Shown: positions 22,387-33,796 of the stretch, in pieces
How the letters are laid out: each line of letters begins with the position of its first letter
Position numbering within the stretch: position 1 is the first letter of the stretch
NCBI GenBank assembly: GCA_023627715.1
Contig: JAMAHW010000040.1
Span: 62,001 to 126,000, forward strand
DNA: 64,000 nt
DNA from: Periconia sp. R9002
Lineage: Eukaryota; Ascomycota; Dothideomycetes; Pleosporales; Periconiaceae
Reading direction: 5' to 3'
Notes under the pieces: generated by a model
Seen by the model: the letters and a program-made list of their open reading frames with translations, nothing else
Told to the model about the DNA's origin: nothing
Databases searched by the model: none
Translations under genes and position numbers: made by a program

Positions 22387-25022
22387 ATCTGTCTTGTTGA
22401 TAGGGAATAGCTATTGGCTTTGTGCAGCCATACAGACAATGAAACACGTGCGTGCCAAACCGCCTTGCAAGAGACCTGATGGGGAAGTACCAAAACGTGA
22501 TTATCAACAGTGAATGCTATATAGTGACTGGAAACACCTTGTTCAAGACGTCGGTTTGTCAAACAAAGCAGGCTATACCTTCAGCTCCCGTAGGTCGAAT
22601 TGACAAGCTTTAATTTCATAATCAAGGTAAGAATCCTAAGTCTTATTTGATTCGAGCTTCCTGCTTGTTGATGATCTTAATCGTTTATAAATCATTCACT
22701 TGAAGTTCCCGTTTTTCTGGTACAGAATGTCATTAAAGGAATAGAGAGCACGGAGAAATCTAGAAAGAAGACTGAAAAGAAAGAGGCTAGGAAACAAGCT
22801 TCTCACTGTTTTGTCAGCTATTTTCTTAGAAGTGCTTCCTTAGGGAGACCGGTGTTGTTCGTGCCGGCGCAACGACTCTAGCGCAACTCATTGCTATAGC
22901 CGGCGTTGCTGCCAATGAAGGGCTCGCCTTAAAAATCGTGATTAGAAATCCGAACATGGCACCATTTACAATCATGGATCTATCAAGCCTTAGTTAGATG
23001 AAGACACCCTGATACTTTCCTGATGCGGTCGAGTTCCAAACTCCCATTGAAAGTATTTGCGCAGGGCACCAAGTTGTCTAGTCCGAATGCATTGGTTCAG
23101 AAGATTTTACAAATTGGCAAGAAAGCGTAGGTGATGGAATGAGGAGAAAATTAGAGAACGAAGGTCAGATGTGCAGGTTGTAGACGCTTTGGCGTTTACA
23201 TCATGATCTAGTCCCAAAACCATAGGAAAGCACCCGTCCATACATTTGTTTTGTGTTATACATGTAGCGACCTGTCAGCATTTTATTCGTTGTAAAAGTA
23301 AGACTTATCTCCACCATGTGTTAAGTTAATCAGATATTCATCATGCCCCTTGCCTAGGCGGGTCACCACATTGTAATCCTCGAATTTGTGATATTATTGT
23401 TTACCATACTGCATCCCAGAGCCACAAATTAGTCTAAAGACAAAATCAATGATGCTTATGAAATGATTTGTCGCATCCCACCTTCCGGCACGCAAGACGG
23501 CGCCCATGTATTGGTTGCGAATAAGCTAACTCAGCTCTGAAGTCAGGTTCATTACTCAAGTACTCAACAGCTACACGGTGCCCTCATTCAGTTGTGGCGT
23601 AGACAGCGCCCACGCTTAATTTAAATTCGTCAAGTCTGCATTATTCAGCGGAATATCTTGAAATTCCATCTGGAGCGCAAGTCTGCATGATGAACAGATG
23701 TACGCAAGTGCTGAAAGGGCAGTATTATGGGTTAACCAGTCCCGAAGCTGCGAAGATCCCTCTTTACTCACGGACAAAACCGATATACGAAACAAAATGA
23801 AACCACCGGAGAGCAGGATATCAAGAGCAGTTGCGAAGCTGAAGGGTTTATATACGCAATTAACGTGTATTTGAGCTGCACGATTCGACATCGCTAAACA
23901 GGAGCATAATCATAAAGTTTTCAAGCAATATGCTCCCTACAGCGTGGTTCCTAAGGATATAAAAGTCAAGCTAAACAATTGGAAACATACTTTAGGTAGG
24001 TGGTTGAGGGCAGTAAACTGTGCTACTACAGGTGAAATCAGGTGGGCGAGGGCATGAATATGTGCCCTGCCTGGTGGAGCAAACACAGAGAGGTCATGTG
24101 ACTGGGTAATCACCAACACATACAGCTGTGAATGACGTCACGAGTGACTGGTCACGCAGCGTTTTGGTCGTGCAGGAGTTCGTCGTCTCAGCTGAGGTCA
24201 TGTATCCATCACGATACATTGTCAATGGGCTTTTCAAACTTAGTTCCACTATTCGAAGTACTAAAAATGACGTCTCACTCCCTACCTTAGTCCGATGTTT
24301 TCCTTACACTATCGGAGTTTCTGGCAAGAGCGAGGGACAAGTGGGTAGCCTCCAGACTGGAAAATATAATTTGGTGACGACTTTATCACAAGTTTACATC
24401 AGATGCAGTGTTCAACTCGAGCGAGCGACCCTTCGGATAGGTAATATTTTTTAGGCTTAAACTGGAAGAATCCGGGCCACACATCGTGTCAAATTACCAA
24501 CGGCCAACCCGAGACGTGTACAGGGAACAGGGTTCGTCAATGATGCCGAAAACTACAGTATTAGACGTTTTGGCCTTGTAGCAATCCTATCATGCATCGA
24601 AATCAGATGCAAATAGCAACCATATCGAGCAATTTCCGGCTGATTACTTCGAGCCCCTCGACGGGATGAAGGTCTTCAATTTTAGGGACACTCCTGGATG
24701 ACGGCAGATGTGGATCTACATAGCCCATTTCACACGAAGCATCTCTCATCTACGATGTTGTTGTATCCTTCTGGTCAGACCGTGACCCTTTCAAAAATCC
24801 TGATGTTACTAGCTCCAATGTAAGAGATGTAGAAATTAGCTGCTTAATAGTTGCACTTATTTCATTACGTAAAGTCAAACTCTACACTGTAGTATCTCAA
24901 TAAAAAGCGGGCTCAAGTACAAGCGGGCTCTTGCTGCAGAGGCAAAAAGGATGATCTGTAGTAAGACTATCCGCATAGCTTTGTGAAACGTGTGTTATCT
25001 ATGTGCTTCTCAAAAATCATAA
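22387..25022. other. Gene-poor interval
   Basis: About 2.6 kb. Frames at 22851-22996, 23616-23891 and 24128-24454 lack recognisable domains or splice context. No tRNA or repeat array noticed. Confidence 0.5.
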
Positions 25023-27604
25023 CTACTCCTGTCGAAAGACAATATCTGACCTTCTCTCCTCAGGCTCCACTACTAGCTTCTCCCACTCCCCATTCCTTAC
25101 GCTCCCCACCACCGTCGTGTTCCACGGCGCATGCAGCTTGAACCGAACATTCCAGTCATCGGGCCATGAGCCTAACAGTCTTATCTGCTTATTTTTATCA
25201 ACGAACGTCTGCAGTAGCATCTCCTGCAGCGCGATCGACGCGGCGCCGAAATGATTAATGTCGGGACTCCAATCGTAGTTCGGGCCCTTGAAGACCGGAA
25301 AGCGGTAGGTCGTGCTGTCGGACCAGCGATGCAGGGTGTAATTGGAAGCGGCGGCAGTAAGGCCCATGCGGGCAAGCCATATCACGTCTTGATTCCAGCC
25401 TGGTGGTGTTAGTATTAGAAAAGTGGAGGAAAAGGGTACTTCAAAGAGTTGCGAAATTGAAAGATGGTGCACTTACCGACATTCCCATGGAAGTCCTGGG
25501 TCTCCGTATCATATGCATACGTATTCGTCGCGATGCTCAAGTTCGGCATTCCCAGTCCAAACTCTCCCCACGGGAAAACAGGATACAACTGTGGAATCTC
25601 CGTATTCTGGATCCTGGAATAACCTTGTGCGGGACTGATGCAAGGCTTTCCCTGCTGAAACCGGAGGGGCGTTTCCGGAATTCTAATCAGCAGACCCTCA
25701 AAATAACTACGATTTCCTTTGGTGTACTCCGTCGCAACTTGCAACAGGTCTGTCACAATCTTTCGTAGACCACTAATAGTTGATGATGGATTATAAGCTA
25801 CTTTGTATGTCTCAGCACCGCTAGCTGGGTAGAGCACTAGTGACCCATTTCCGGTATCGGATGCGTAGTTCCACCCTGTAAGGGCGAAAGGATCAGCTCG
25901 AAGATGCTGCTGCCGATAGAAGAGATCAAACCACATGATCTGGTTCTCGATGAAGTCCATGTACGGACTAAGGTCAAGTTTGGTGAACATATTCGCTTGC
26001 AATATCATGTCAACGAACTCGTTTGCCGTGTCTTGTAGATATTCAAGCCACGTATTATATTCTATACCCACAGGAAAAGAATCGGGACGCGGGGGTACGC
26101 CATCAAGGTCCTCGGCACCGTTGTATTCTTTCGGACTTGGCAATCCGTAATTATCCATTTGCTCTGTAAAGACAGTCGCGTTGATACCCCAGTAGACACG
26201 GCCTCTGAGCTGAGCATTACTAGTAATGCGCGCGTAATAGTCGAATTGCGGCTTCATAAGATCAAAATCGCCGCTCTTGAGCAATGGCCAATAAACTAAG
26301 CGCTGATTCTGGGCAGTGAAGGTCCCTCCCGTCCAGCGCCGATAGTCCGGCGTGAAAGCAGCATCTGCGTTTACGAAGACGGGGTCAAAGGTCCATAGTC
26401 CTCCGTTGAACCGCAGCGGCCATGAGGAGAAGGCATTGCAACCCTGCATGTAACGGAAGATCTGGTAATTCTTGCCTACTTGAAATGCGCCATCTTCTGG
26501 CCCGGCGTCCTCGTTGATAATAATGTAGGATCGATCCCAGAATGAGTGCCACCAATCAATCGTGTCCACTTGCGTATTATTGCCAGCAGAGTTTGAAACT
26601 GCGTCAAGGGTGGAGTGAAAGCTCTCGATAGACCCTTGAGCTTGTCCCACGACGATCTGGAGCTTGTACGAAGATTTCGCAGCCTTCGAATGTAAATTCC
26701 ACGCTTTGAAAGTGGTATTTACATAACGACCCTCCGTAATGTTGGATGGAACCAAATCGGAACTATACATCCACAAGCCGAACTAAGAAAAGAATTAGAA
26801 GATTATCCAACAACGCACACGTAACTTACAGTGTTCGATGCCAAAGGGTTGTACATAGTCTCCTTGTACTGGCTGAGATGTTGCTGAGCGACGGTGAAAT
26901 CGAACACGGTGGTATCTAGATTGTGGTGTGTCATTCGAACCCCGCCATTGTGGAAGGTCGTGACATCTGCATACGTTGTCGCGTTGTCGAAGCTCCACGA
27001 GCTTTGTTCTTCAAAATGTCAAATGAATTTCTTGGAAGAGTAACACGTCGTACCTTGCTCTGCTCGATTTTTACCCCTCAGATTCATAACCCGATCAGTG
27101 GTTCTCCAGCTCTCGTAGGCTGCGGTCAACACGACGTCTTGCGCAGCGTTTAACTCTACGTGTATGACTGGGTTAAAAACATCGACCCAGATCTTCATTG
27201 ACGCATTTCTAGCACCCTCAAAGAGCATATAGCCATCGTTTAATTTGAGAGTCTGGCGAAAAGTCCCGCTTGCAAATGGGTTGGGATCCAAGCTTAGACG
27301 AACACGCCCAAGCTTAAGCATAGAATTATTCTCATCAAACGTGCCACTTTTGGCAATGTAGAACAGAATCGTATCTGAGAAGTTGTTACTCAGCATTGGG
27401 CTAGTAATAAGAGGAGAAACAACAAACCATTTTCCGACCACACATTCAACCCGATGTCACCGCCGCCCAAGGGCATAGACCCAGCAGAGTTGTTGCTTGC
27501 GTCGTCCATGAGACATCGTAGGCATCGGGGAGCCGGATTCCAGCTACTTGCGCCACGAGCAGCGTACAGAAAAGCGACACAAATCCCAGTGCAGAGGGCA
27601 GCAT
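25023..27604 (-). CDS. DUF5703 glycosidase-like secreted protein, reading frame broken near its 5' end
   Basis: Exons read as 27604-27428, 27374-27054, 27008-26830, 26782-25477 and 25399-25023, with consistent phases downstream. The N-terminal domain has the DUF5703 pattern (NSAGSMPLGGGDIGLNVW, then LFYIAKSGTFDENN and LKLGRVRLSL). The rest is a large helical domain rich in aromatic residues, as in six-hairpin glycosidases related to GH95. The 5' exon encodes a good signal peptide (MLPSALGFVSLFCTLLVAQVAG) followed by the conserved YDVSW, but YDVSW and NSAGSMPLGG are in different frames, one base apart, around 27495-27510. Starting at the internal ATG 27509 gives an intact 754-residue protein without a signal peptide. 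Either this is a recent pseudogene, a sequence error, or a cytosolic variant. Confidence 0.75.
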
Positions 27605-28388
27605 GATGACGATGATGTCCTAAATTGTATGTAACCTGAGACGTGAGCAGTTCGCAGCCCTGGGGGCCATTTTAAGTCCAAGTTCATCGATTGAAGACCG
27701 ATTGAGGTATTAATGGTGTCGGTCATCTTTCAGTTTCAGGAGTAGAGTAATGCAGGCCTAATCTTGAATCGGATTCCAGTAAGGTCAAAGTGGAAGGTGA
27801 TACATCATAGACCGGCAATACCTCGGCTTGACCCACCCCTCGGCCCTATGTATAATAGGAAGGATAAGCTATCTCAAGTACTATTGTATTTGTTTTGAGG
27901 AGGTTGATACAAAGAGAACCCTTTCCATACCCCCAAATAAATTTGATAAAGTTATCAAGAGAGATGAAGCAGAAGAATTGAAAAATCCAGACAACTATTT
28001 TTACGACGCTTAGGAACTTATTATCGTTTTCCGCTGTAAGGGGGCTAAATTACTAATACTCAAAAAACTATCTACATTCCCTTATCTAGTAATAAGTATC
28101 ATCTCTCAACCGGGGCTATGTACTAGTAGGCTAGTATATTTACTAGTAAATTAATATTCTAGATGATATCATGACTTACGTGAATATCCTCATTAGAAAT
28201 AGGTGGATTAGGCCCTATCTATCTCTAATCACGTTATTGAAAAAAGGCCATCTTCACTTCTTTTTAGACGTCTGGGGTAGCCCTACAATATATGAAAACC
28301 ACCAATATTACATCAATATGCTGTATGCCGCACCTTACTTTTCATGATTTTGAAAGATCTACAGACTTCTTCTGACAAGCAGAGTTAT
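27605..28388. other. Intergenic, partly A/T-rich
   Basis: About 780 bp. The half from 28020 to 28380 is A/T-rich. A 61-codon frame at 27828-28013 shows no domain. Nothing else supported. Confidence 0.45.
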
Positions 28389-29837
28389 CTACAAGAAGAT
28401 TGTATTACAAACACGTCCCCATACAAGGTCTGGCGCACCTGAGATGTTTAGCAATGATTTCGGTTCCCACCTTCTCAACCTCGCACCGCAGCAAGTCGCG
28501 CAGATTATAGCAAGTCGACAGGAAAGAAGATATGTTATGGTGTTCTTGGGTCTTCCGTCATCTCCCGTTTCTTCTCCATCCGGGATGGAATGAAATGGAT
28601 GTTCCGATTCGCTGACCGTCCCGCCCAGTAGAGAGTCACCCAGAGTTCGTTTCCGGTTGGCTTTGGAAGGACCCGATCCAATTGTGACAATACGTTGATT
28701 GTAATTTGTAGATATATCCACATTCTCACTTGTTGCTCCGAAAATCCAAGACCATATAGGTCGCAAAGTTGGTAGACACGCTGGAATAAAAATGAGTGAA
28801 GTTGCCGAAATATAATATCAGGAAGGACTCACCGGAGATTATTGCCAAGTTAGACTCAATGACGGCCCATATCCCTTGACCCGTCCAGTTCCAGCTAGCA
28901 TCTGGCCCTTGATCTTGCCTAACAACACTTACGAGTCTCAAAGCGGAGGCAATGCAGACGCTGTGGTGCCAGATTAGTAGCGAGTATTGTTAGGTCAGAG
29001 ATTATGGAGGGTCAAAAACTCACAAGCCCCCCAAGAGGAAAGTTCCAATGAGAAGTCGTTTCTGTGACCATGAAGTTCTCAATGTAAAAATGTATGGTAT
29101 CGGAAGAAGAAGAAGTGCAACATCAGTTGCAATGTTGGGTATAGAAATACCCCACAGAAATTTCTTGTTGTCGACACCGCAATGCGCATCCTTGATAGTC
29201 TTGTCCCAAAACGCTTTGGGTGGAACACATGTAAAGATGGAAAGAAATATCTTTTAACTAAGTTAGTGATTGCTATTGCATAACGATGACTCACATACAA
29301 CCGCTATCCCCCAACTGCTGACTATGGCTGTCAGGATCAAGACAGGCCATCTAATGGCCACTTTCCCGAAGACACGCCAAAAGAGAGCGAGAACTGAGAA
29401 CTTGACGAGTACAATAATAAGGGTGTAGACTATCTCCGCAATGAAGAAGCCGAGGAAGAGGTTGTAGTCGATGTCTGGTCCAGCTGCTTCTCGATTTCTG
29501 CCATAGCCCTTGGCCACCCCTGTAGCGAAGAACTATTTAGCATACAAGAAAAATAATGAGGACTGATAAAACGTACACCAGCCAAATTTTGCCAGCATTG
29601 CTGTTGCGCAAACCTAGTCTTCAATCAGATCAAAATACTCTCAAACTGAACTGCCTCTCGTACCAGGGCTGCTACGATCAACCAATCATCAACCAATATG
29701 CTGGCTGCTTTCATTTTTCGCGATTGAAAGCGGAGAAGGACTGATATCAAGGCAGCGACATATGTGACTATGTCAGCCACATAGAGGTCCGCCTGTTTGC
29801 TTTCCGCCAAGTATTCGGCGGACATATACTCTGGCAT
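28389..29837 (-). CDS. Fungal rhodopsin-like (SAT4/PTH11-related) membrane protein
   Basis: Multi-intron gene for a seven-helix protein of the fungal rhodopsin-domain family found in PTH11-like receptors. Start chosen at ATG 29837 (MPEYMSAEYLAES). Conserved pieces in order: LVDDWLIVAAL, IDYNLFLGFFIAEIVYTLII, VKFSVLALFWRVFG, FTCVPPKAFWDKT, GVDNKKFLWGISIPNIATDV, LLLPIPYI, IWAVIESNLAIIS and ACLPTLRPIWSWIFG. Most introns join cleanly (for example 28812-28769 region and around 29290-29240). The join between VCATAMLAKFG (near 29600) and FFATGVAKGYG (near 29530) does not keep frame with any visible GT..AG pair, so the gene may carry a small indel. Family function is poorly known; some members sense surface cues. 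Confidence 0.7.
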
Positions 29838-30919
29838 TGTCGAGCGCAATGCAATAATGATAATGAAAATCTCTGCAGTGATGATCCGGGCACCAGTCTA
29901 TGATATTCAAATTATTAAAGTGTACAAAGTCCAACAAACCGAACGTGTGCTTCGAAAAGATGGATATCCAGAGTGGGGATAGTATGATATATCGTACGGG
30001 AATAAGTGCGGAAGAAATGAACTGCTGGACGGACCCGCAACGGTTGACGAATAATACAATCCTCCATACTACAAATTACTGGACCGAAACAATTTGTTCA
30101 TACGGCACAACGACCGTGCTTTGCGTTTTGGTCTCCGAAAGCCCATTGGTCCATTGGCAAGTCCAAGCCCGATAAGATGGACCAGCGACCCACCTTGCTC
30201 CATGAGGCACAGTCAACAGGTCCCCAGCCGTAGTGATGATGCCCGGCTGCGGCACGGGTTCGGACCGATGCACCTGAGTATTGCATGCAGTGTGACTACT
30301 TCAGACGACCGCCGCTATTTGTGCCAGAGATAAAGTGATCGACATCTGTGAGCGAATGGTTAATTCACGTCCATTGCAGGTCGCAGTCGCGACCGGTAGT
30401 ACAGCCCTCAGGATGGTTGATGGCTCTGTTTTGATGGAAGTGGGAGTGCGGGGGTGTTACATCCATTGTCTCCGTATACCCTACTAGCAACAAATAGATT
30501 GATTGTATCAGAAAGCTGAATTGGAAAAAAAAAAGCGAAAACGGAGAGATTAGGGAAACTAGGGCAACTATGCTAAGAAACGATGTATTGAGAGAATTTT
30601 GAAAACAGAAGATGTCGGGTAGGATTAAAGATGGGGCGAAAAAGATGTAAGCACAAACCAGGATTTGCCGAGGCCCGACAAGGCTCACGCGAAATACGCC
30701 TGCAGGAGAAGGGTACACGTAAATTTATGTGATTATTGGCTGATATTCGTATCTACTGGGTGTCTTTCGGTTGGCCGTGCATATATTCAGGCCTTGTCCC
30801 AAGCTTTTGCCGTAGTGGATAGGTTCTTACGTCGCTTCGCTTCCTCTCCTGTTTGTCTCCCCACCAATATACCCCATCTTGTCACTAAGATTCATACATA
30901 CACATCAGACTCAGTGAAA
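29838..30919. other. Intergenic promoter region between divergent genes
   Basis: About 1.1 kb separating the rhodopsin-like gene (minus) and the hydrolase (plus). Several short overlapping frames at 30076-30333 are not supported by any motif. No repeat noticed. Confidence 0.45.
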
Positions 30920-31749
30920 ATGTCTCACGAATTACCCACCGTTCTTTTCTTTGCGGGCGCATTCGCCGATCCTTCTTGTTTTGACACATTCTCCAAACAC
31001 CTTCAAGCGGCTGGATTCCCCACCACCTACGCGTACATACCAAGCTTGAACCCATCCGATCCAACAACGGTGTCCTCTTCTCAAGACGCTGAATTTGCGC
31101 GCAGGACTTATATTCTACCCTTGGTTGATCAAGGAAAAGATGTTGTCCTTTTCGTGCACTCTTACGGGGGTGTTGTGGGTGGGGCTGCTGCAGCTGACCT
31201 GAGTAAAGTCTCAAGGACAGCTGAAGGGAAGTCTGGAGGGGTCATTGGATTGCTTTATTGTGTTGGGAATATTGTGGTGGAAGGTGAGACCTTGTTAGAA
31301 GCAGTGGGAGGGGCTTATCCCCCATTCATAAAAGAAAATCAGGTATTATTCACTTCAAACTCAATTTCGCGTGTCAATACTAATGCCAGAACCAGCCATC
31401 GAAAGGCCTTGCTGTTATCAATCCTGTAATTGAAACGCTGTACGGTGAAGGTGCCGTTGCGCCTGAGTCAATCCCACGGCTAGAGGGCGCCATGATACCT
31501 CATGCTTTGAAAGCATTCGAAACTCCACAGACTGCTCCCGCCTGGGCCGAGTCTACCTTTGATGGACGTAGGGCTTATATCCGGACTCTTAAGGACCAAT
31601 GCAACCCCGTATTTCTTCAAGACAACTGGATCGAGAAGAGTGGGGTCAAGTGGGAAATCGTAAACATTGAATCGGGGCATTGTCCATTTGTCACACAGCC
31701 AGAGGAACTTGCAAGGATTGTTGTGTCACTCATAAAGAGTTGGTCATAG
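30920..31749 (+). CDS. Alpha/beta hydrolase
   Basis: Predicted 260 residues from exons 30920-31342 and 31390-31749 (phase 0). The start ATG at 30920 follows GAAA and precedes MSHELPTVLFFAGAF, the oxyanion-side strand of the fold. The nucleophile elbow is HSYGG (Ser81), and the catalytic His is likely His238 in ESGHCPF near the C-terminus. It resembles the many small fungal alpha/beta hydrolases related to plant methyl-esterase/hydroxynitrile-lyase proteins. No signal peptide is seen, so it is probably cytosolic. Substrate not predictable. Confidence 0.88.
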
Positions 31750-32669
31750 ACACATGAAGGTGGTTCAAATGCTCAAGATGGGGGTGACAATTTTGATGCT
31801 TCCCATAACAGCCTGTTCAATTTCATCACCCACCTCAACTTTAACTGTCCTCTCTTTCCATCAGAATTACGAGTATCTTCGTGGCTAGGTTTTCGAGAAA
31901 CCTCTTGATTTGATGAAGTTTTTTTACACTTGATAATATAAGCCCAACCTCTTAAAATGCCAAAAATCAATATCCTAAATTGTGTTCTTCTATATAAGCA
32001 TTAGGGCCTCGCAAGCATCTGAAAGATGGTTAAGCAAGACTGTTGATTCATTGAAAAATGAACGCAAAACGAATATGGAAGATGGATGTTTGAATATCAT
32101 CACGACCATGTCGAAGTATGACGCTGAATTCTACCATACATGTTTCTTTCTTGACTTTAGCTTGATCATCTCAAAGAAAGAGTGGCGCCATGGCTATTTA
32201 GAATTTCGCTAGGGAAAATGCTCGGTATCCCAATCAGTAGCTAAGACTCTATCGACTTCTCCAGAAAAGAAAGATGTGAAATTTGAATGCCGACGAGTGC
32301 TAACAATACCATCGTAAGAGGATTATGTAAGGATAAACTTTATCACTGGCATCATACGCAGTTCTGATAATACAGTGAAAGATGGGAAGAAGGACAAAGC
32401 TGTCCGCAATCTAGACGTGGATCTCTTCGGTGCTGCTTAAAATACCGAGGATCAGGTTTAGAAATTTCATAGTACCGCAGTACTAAGGGCTATCCCTACC
32501 AATACAAAAACCGAATTATAGAAAAAAAAACACTGCCAAATGGGAAACAAAGAAGATACCGAGATTAATAGAGTAGATACGTATGGACGATGAATTTCAA
32601 TACAGTCTTCTCCCAATTTGAAGACACTAGCAGTTCATCAGAAGACTCTAATGTGAGATCTTTCTAACG
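31750..32669. other. Intergenic, holds a dispersed repeat
   Basis: About 920 bp without a supportable gene. Contains the 30 bp repeat copy at 32470-32499. A 76-codon frame at 31982-32212 has no recognisable content. Confidence 0.45.
32470..32499 (+). repeat. Dispersed 30 bp repeat, copy 2
   Basis: Identical to 19603-19632 on the same strand, 12.9 kb away. Followed in both copies by a similar ATACAAAA run. Confidence 0.85.
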
Positions 32670-33391
32670 TTACCCTGGTGTCAATCCCTGTTGATACAAA
32701 ATTATATTCTGTAGCCATTCAAATATTGTGAGCAAGCAACCCCCAATGGCAAGTCCGGTGTCCATACTATGAGTCACCAATGAAGCAATATAACTGACAA
32801 GAATAGCTATAGCCAGTGCGATGCCAAACCAGCACGACGCTGCAGTTCGACTTAGTGATTTTCCGAAACAGAGCGCTTTGCGAGGGCCCAATTCGGCATC
32901 ATCCTGCTCTTCGATGACAATATCGCTGAGATGATCGACAACCAAACGTTTAGCGGGAAATATCAATGCGGGATTTTTTAGAGCTGAGGTCAGGTACGGG
33001 ACAAATTCTGCTTTCTGGATCATGACCACGGTAACGTCCTGTGCACCACCGTCGAGGTTGAAGTCCTGCCAAGATAGTTTAGCATCTGAATATGGGCTGA
33101 ATGAAACGAGAAGTATCTTACTCGAGAATATGACACAAGCCATATTGAGTCCTTACGCATGCTCAATCCATCGGTTATCGTCCTAATAATTCGATGGCGC
33201 GGTGATAGGGAACCGTGTATTTCTATTAGCTGGCTTATTAGGCTTTGTCCTTGGTTGTTAATGTCCACAGAAACGCTGTCGCATCTGTGAAGATTTGTCT
33301 CATCCTTGTAAATAATGCGGATGGCGATGAGGCATTCTTCTCGTCTTTGGGCGGACAAATACGGGTCTGGAAAACAAGGTGCAGGCTTCAT
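32670..33391 (-). CDS. Hypothetical two-helix membrane protein
   Basis: Predicted 216 residues from exons 33391-33157 and 33085-32670, joined in phase 1. The first 140 residues are soluble and unremarkable. The C-terminal third holds two hydrophobic segments (around SCWFGIALAIAILVSYIASL and the segment starting GLAIGGCLLTIFEW), arranged like a tail hairpin. I do not recognise the family. Similar small proteins with a paired C-terminal membrane hairpin are common, unannotated, in filamentous fungi. The intron is needed because the soluble part and the membrane part are in different frames. Confidence 0.6.
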
Positions 33392-33796
33392 TGATTGCTA
33401 TAGATGGTGCCTGTGCAAAACTCTGTGAGGAAAAAAGGTTGAAGAAAAATCAAACCATCCGCTATGATGTGGTTTACTAGACCTCTCAACTTCCTTTAAA
33501 CCTTTTCAGCCTGGGCTGCTGCCCCAGGTCAAGTAATGAGCGAAACCCATCTTCACAAATATTTTTTAATGCACAGAGCTTTATAACGGGCGTTAGAGAG
33601 CTCTCGGCACACAATGATTTTGACAATAAACGTGCATTCAAGTTGAGCACAATTGTGTTCAAGCTGCATCGAGGGCCTACGCCTTGCCCCAAAACAGTTA
33701 GCTGATTTGACCCTCCCCCCATCCCAACTTCCAGCACTTGAGCCGCCTCACATTAACTCAAATCTTCACGACTCACCACGCCTAAGCGCACACATC
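33392..33796. other. Intergenic between divergent genes
   Basis: About 400 bp. An in-frame TTG-led extension of the downstream frame reaches 33653 but has no ATG, so it is treated as 5' leader. Confidence 0.45.

Noticed and set aside
22851..22996. Open frame encoding GVVRAGATTLAQLIAIAGVA and more, possible exon of an unrecognised gene
   Set aside because: No recognisable family, no start and no exons with matching phase nearby.
23616..23891. Minus-strand frame of 91 codons
   Set aside because: No domain, unconvincing composition and no splice partners.
27828..28013. Plus-strand frame of 61 codons
   Set aside because: Low-complexity lysine/glutamate-rich tail in A/T-rich DNA, no domain.
33653..33796. 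N-terminal extension of the zinc-finger protein
   Set aside because: The extension starts from TTG; the first in-frame ATG is at 33797.
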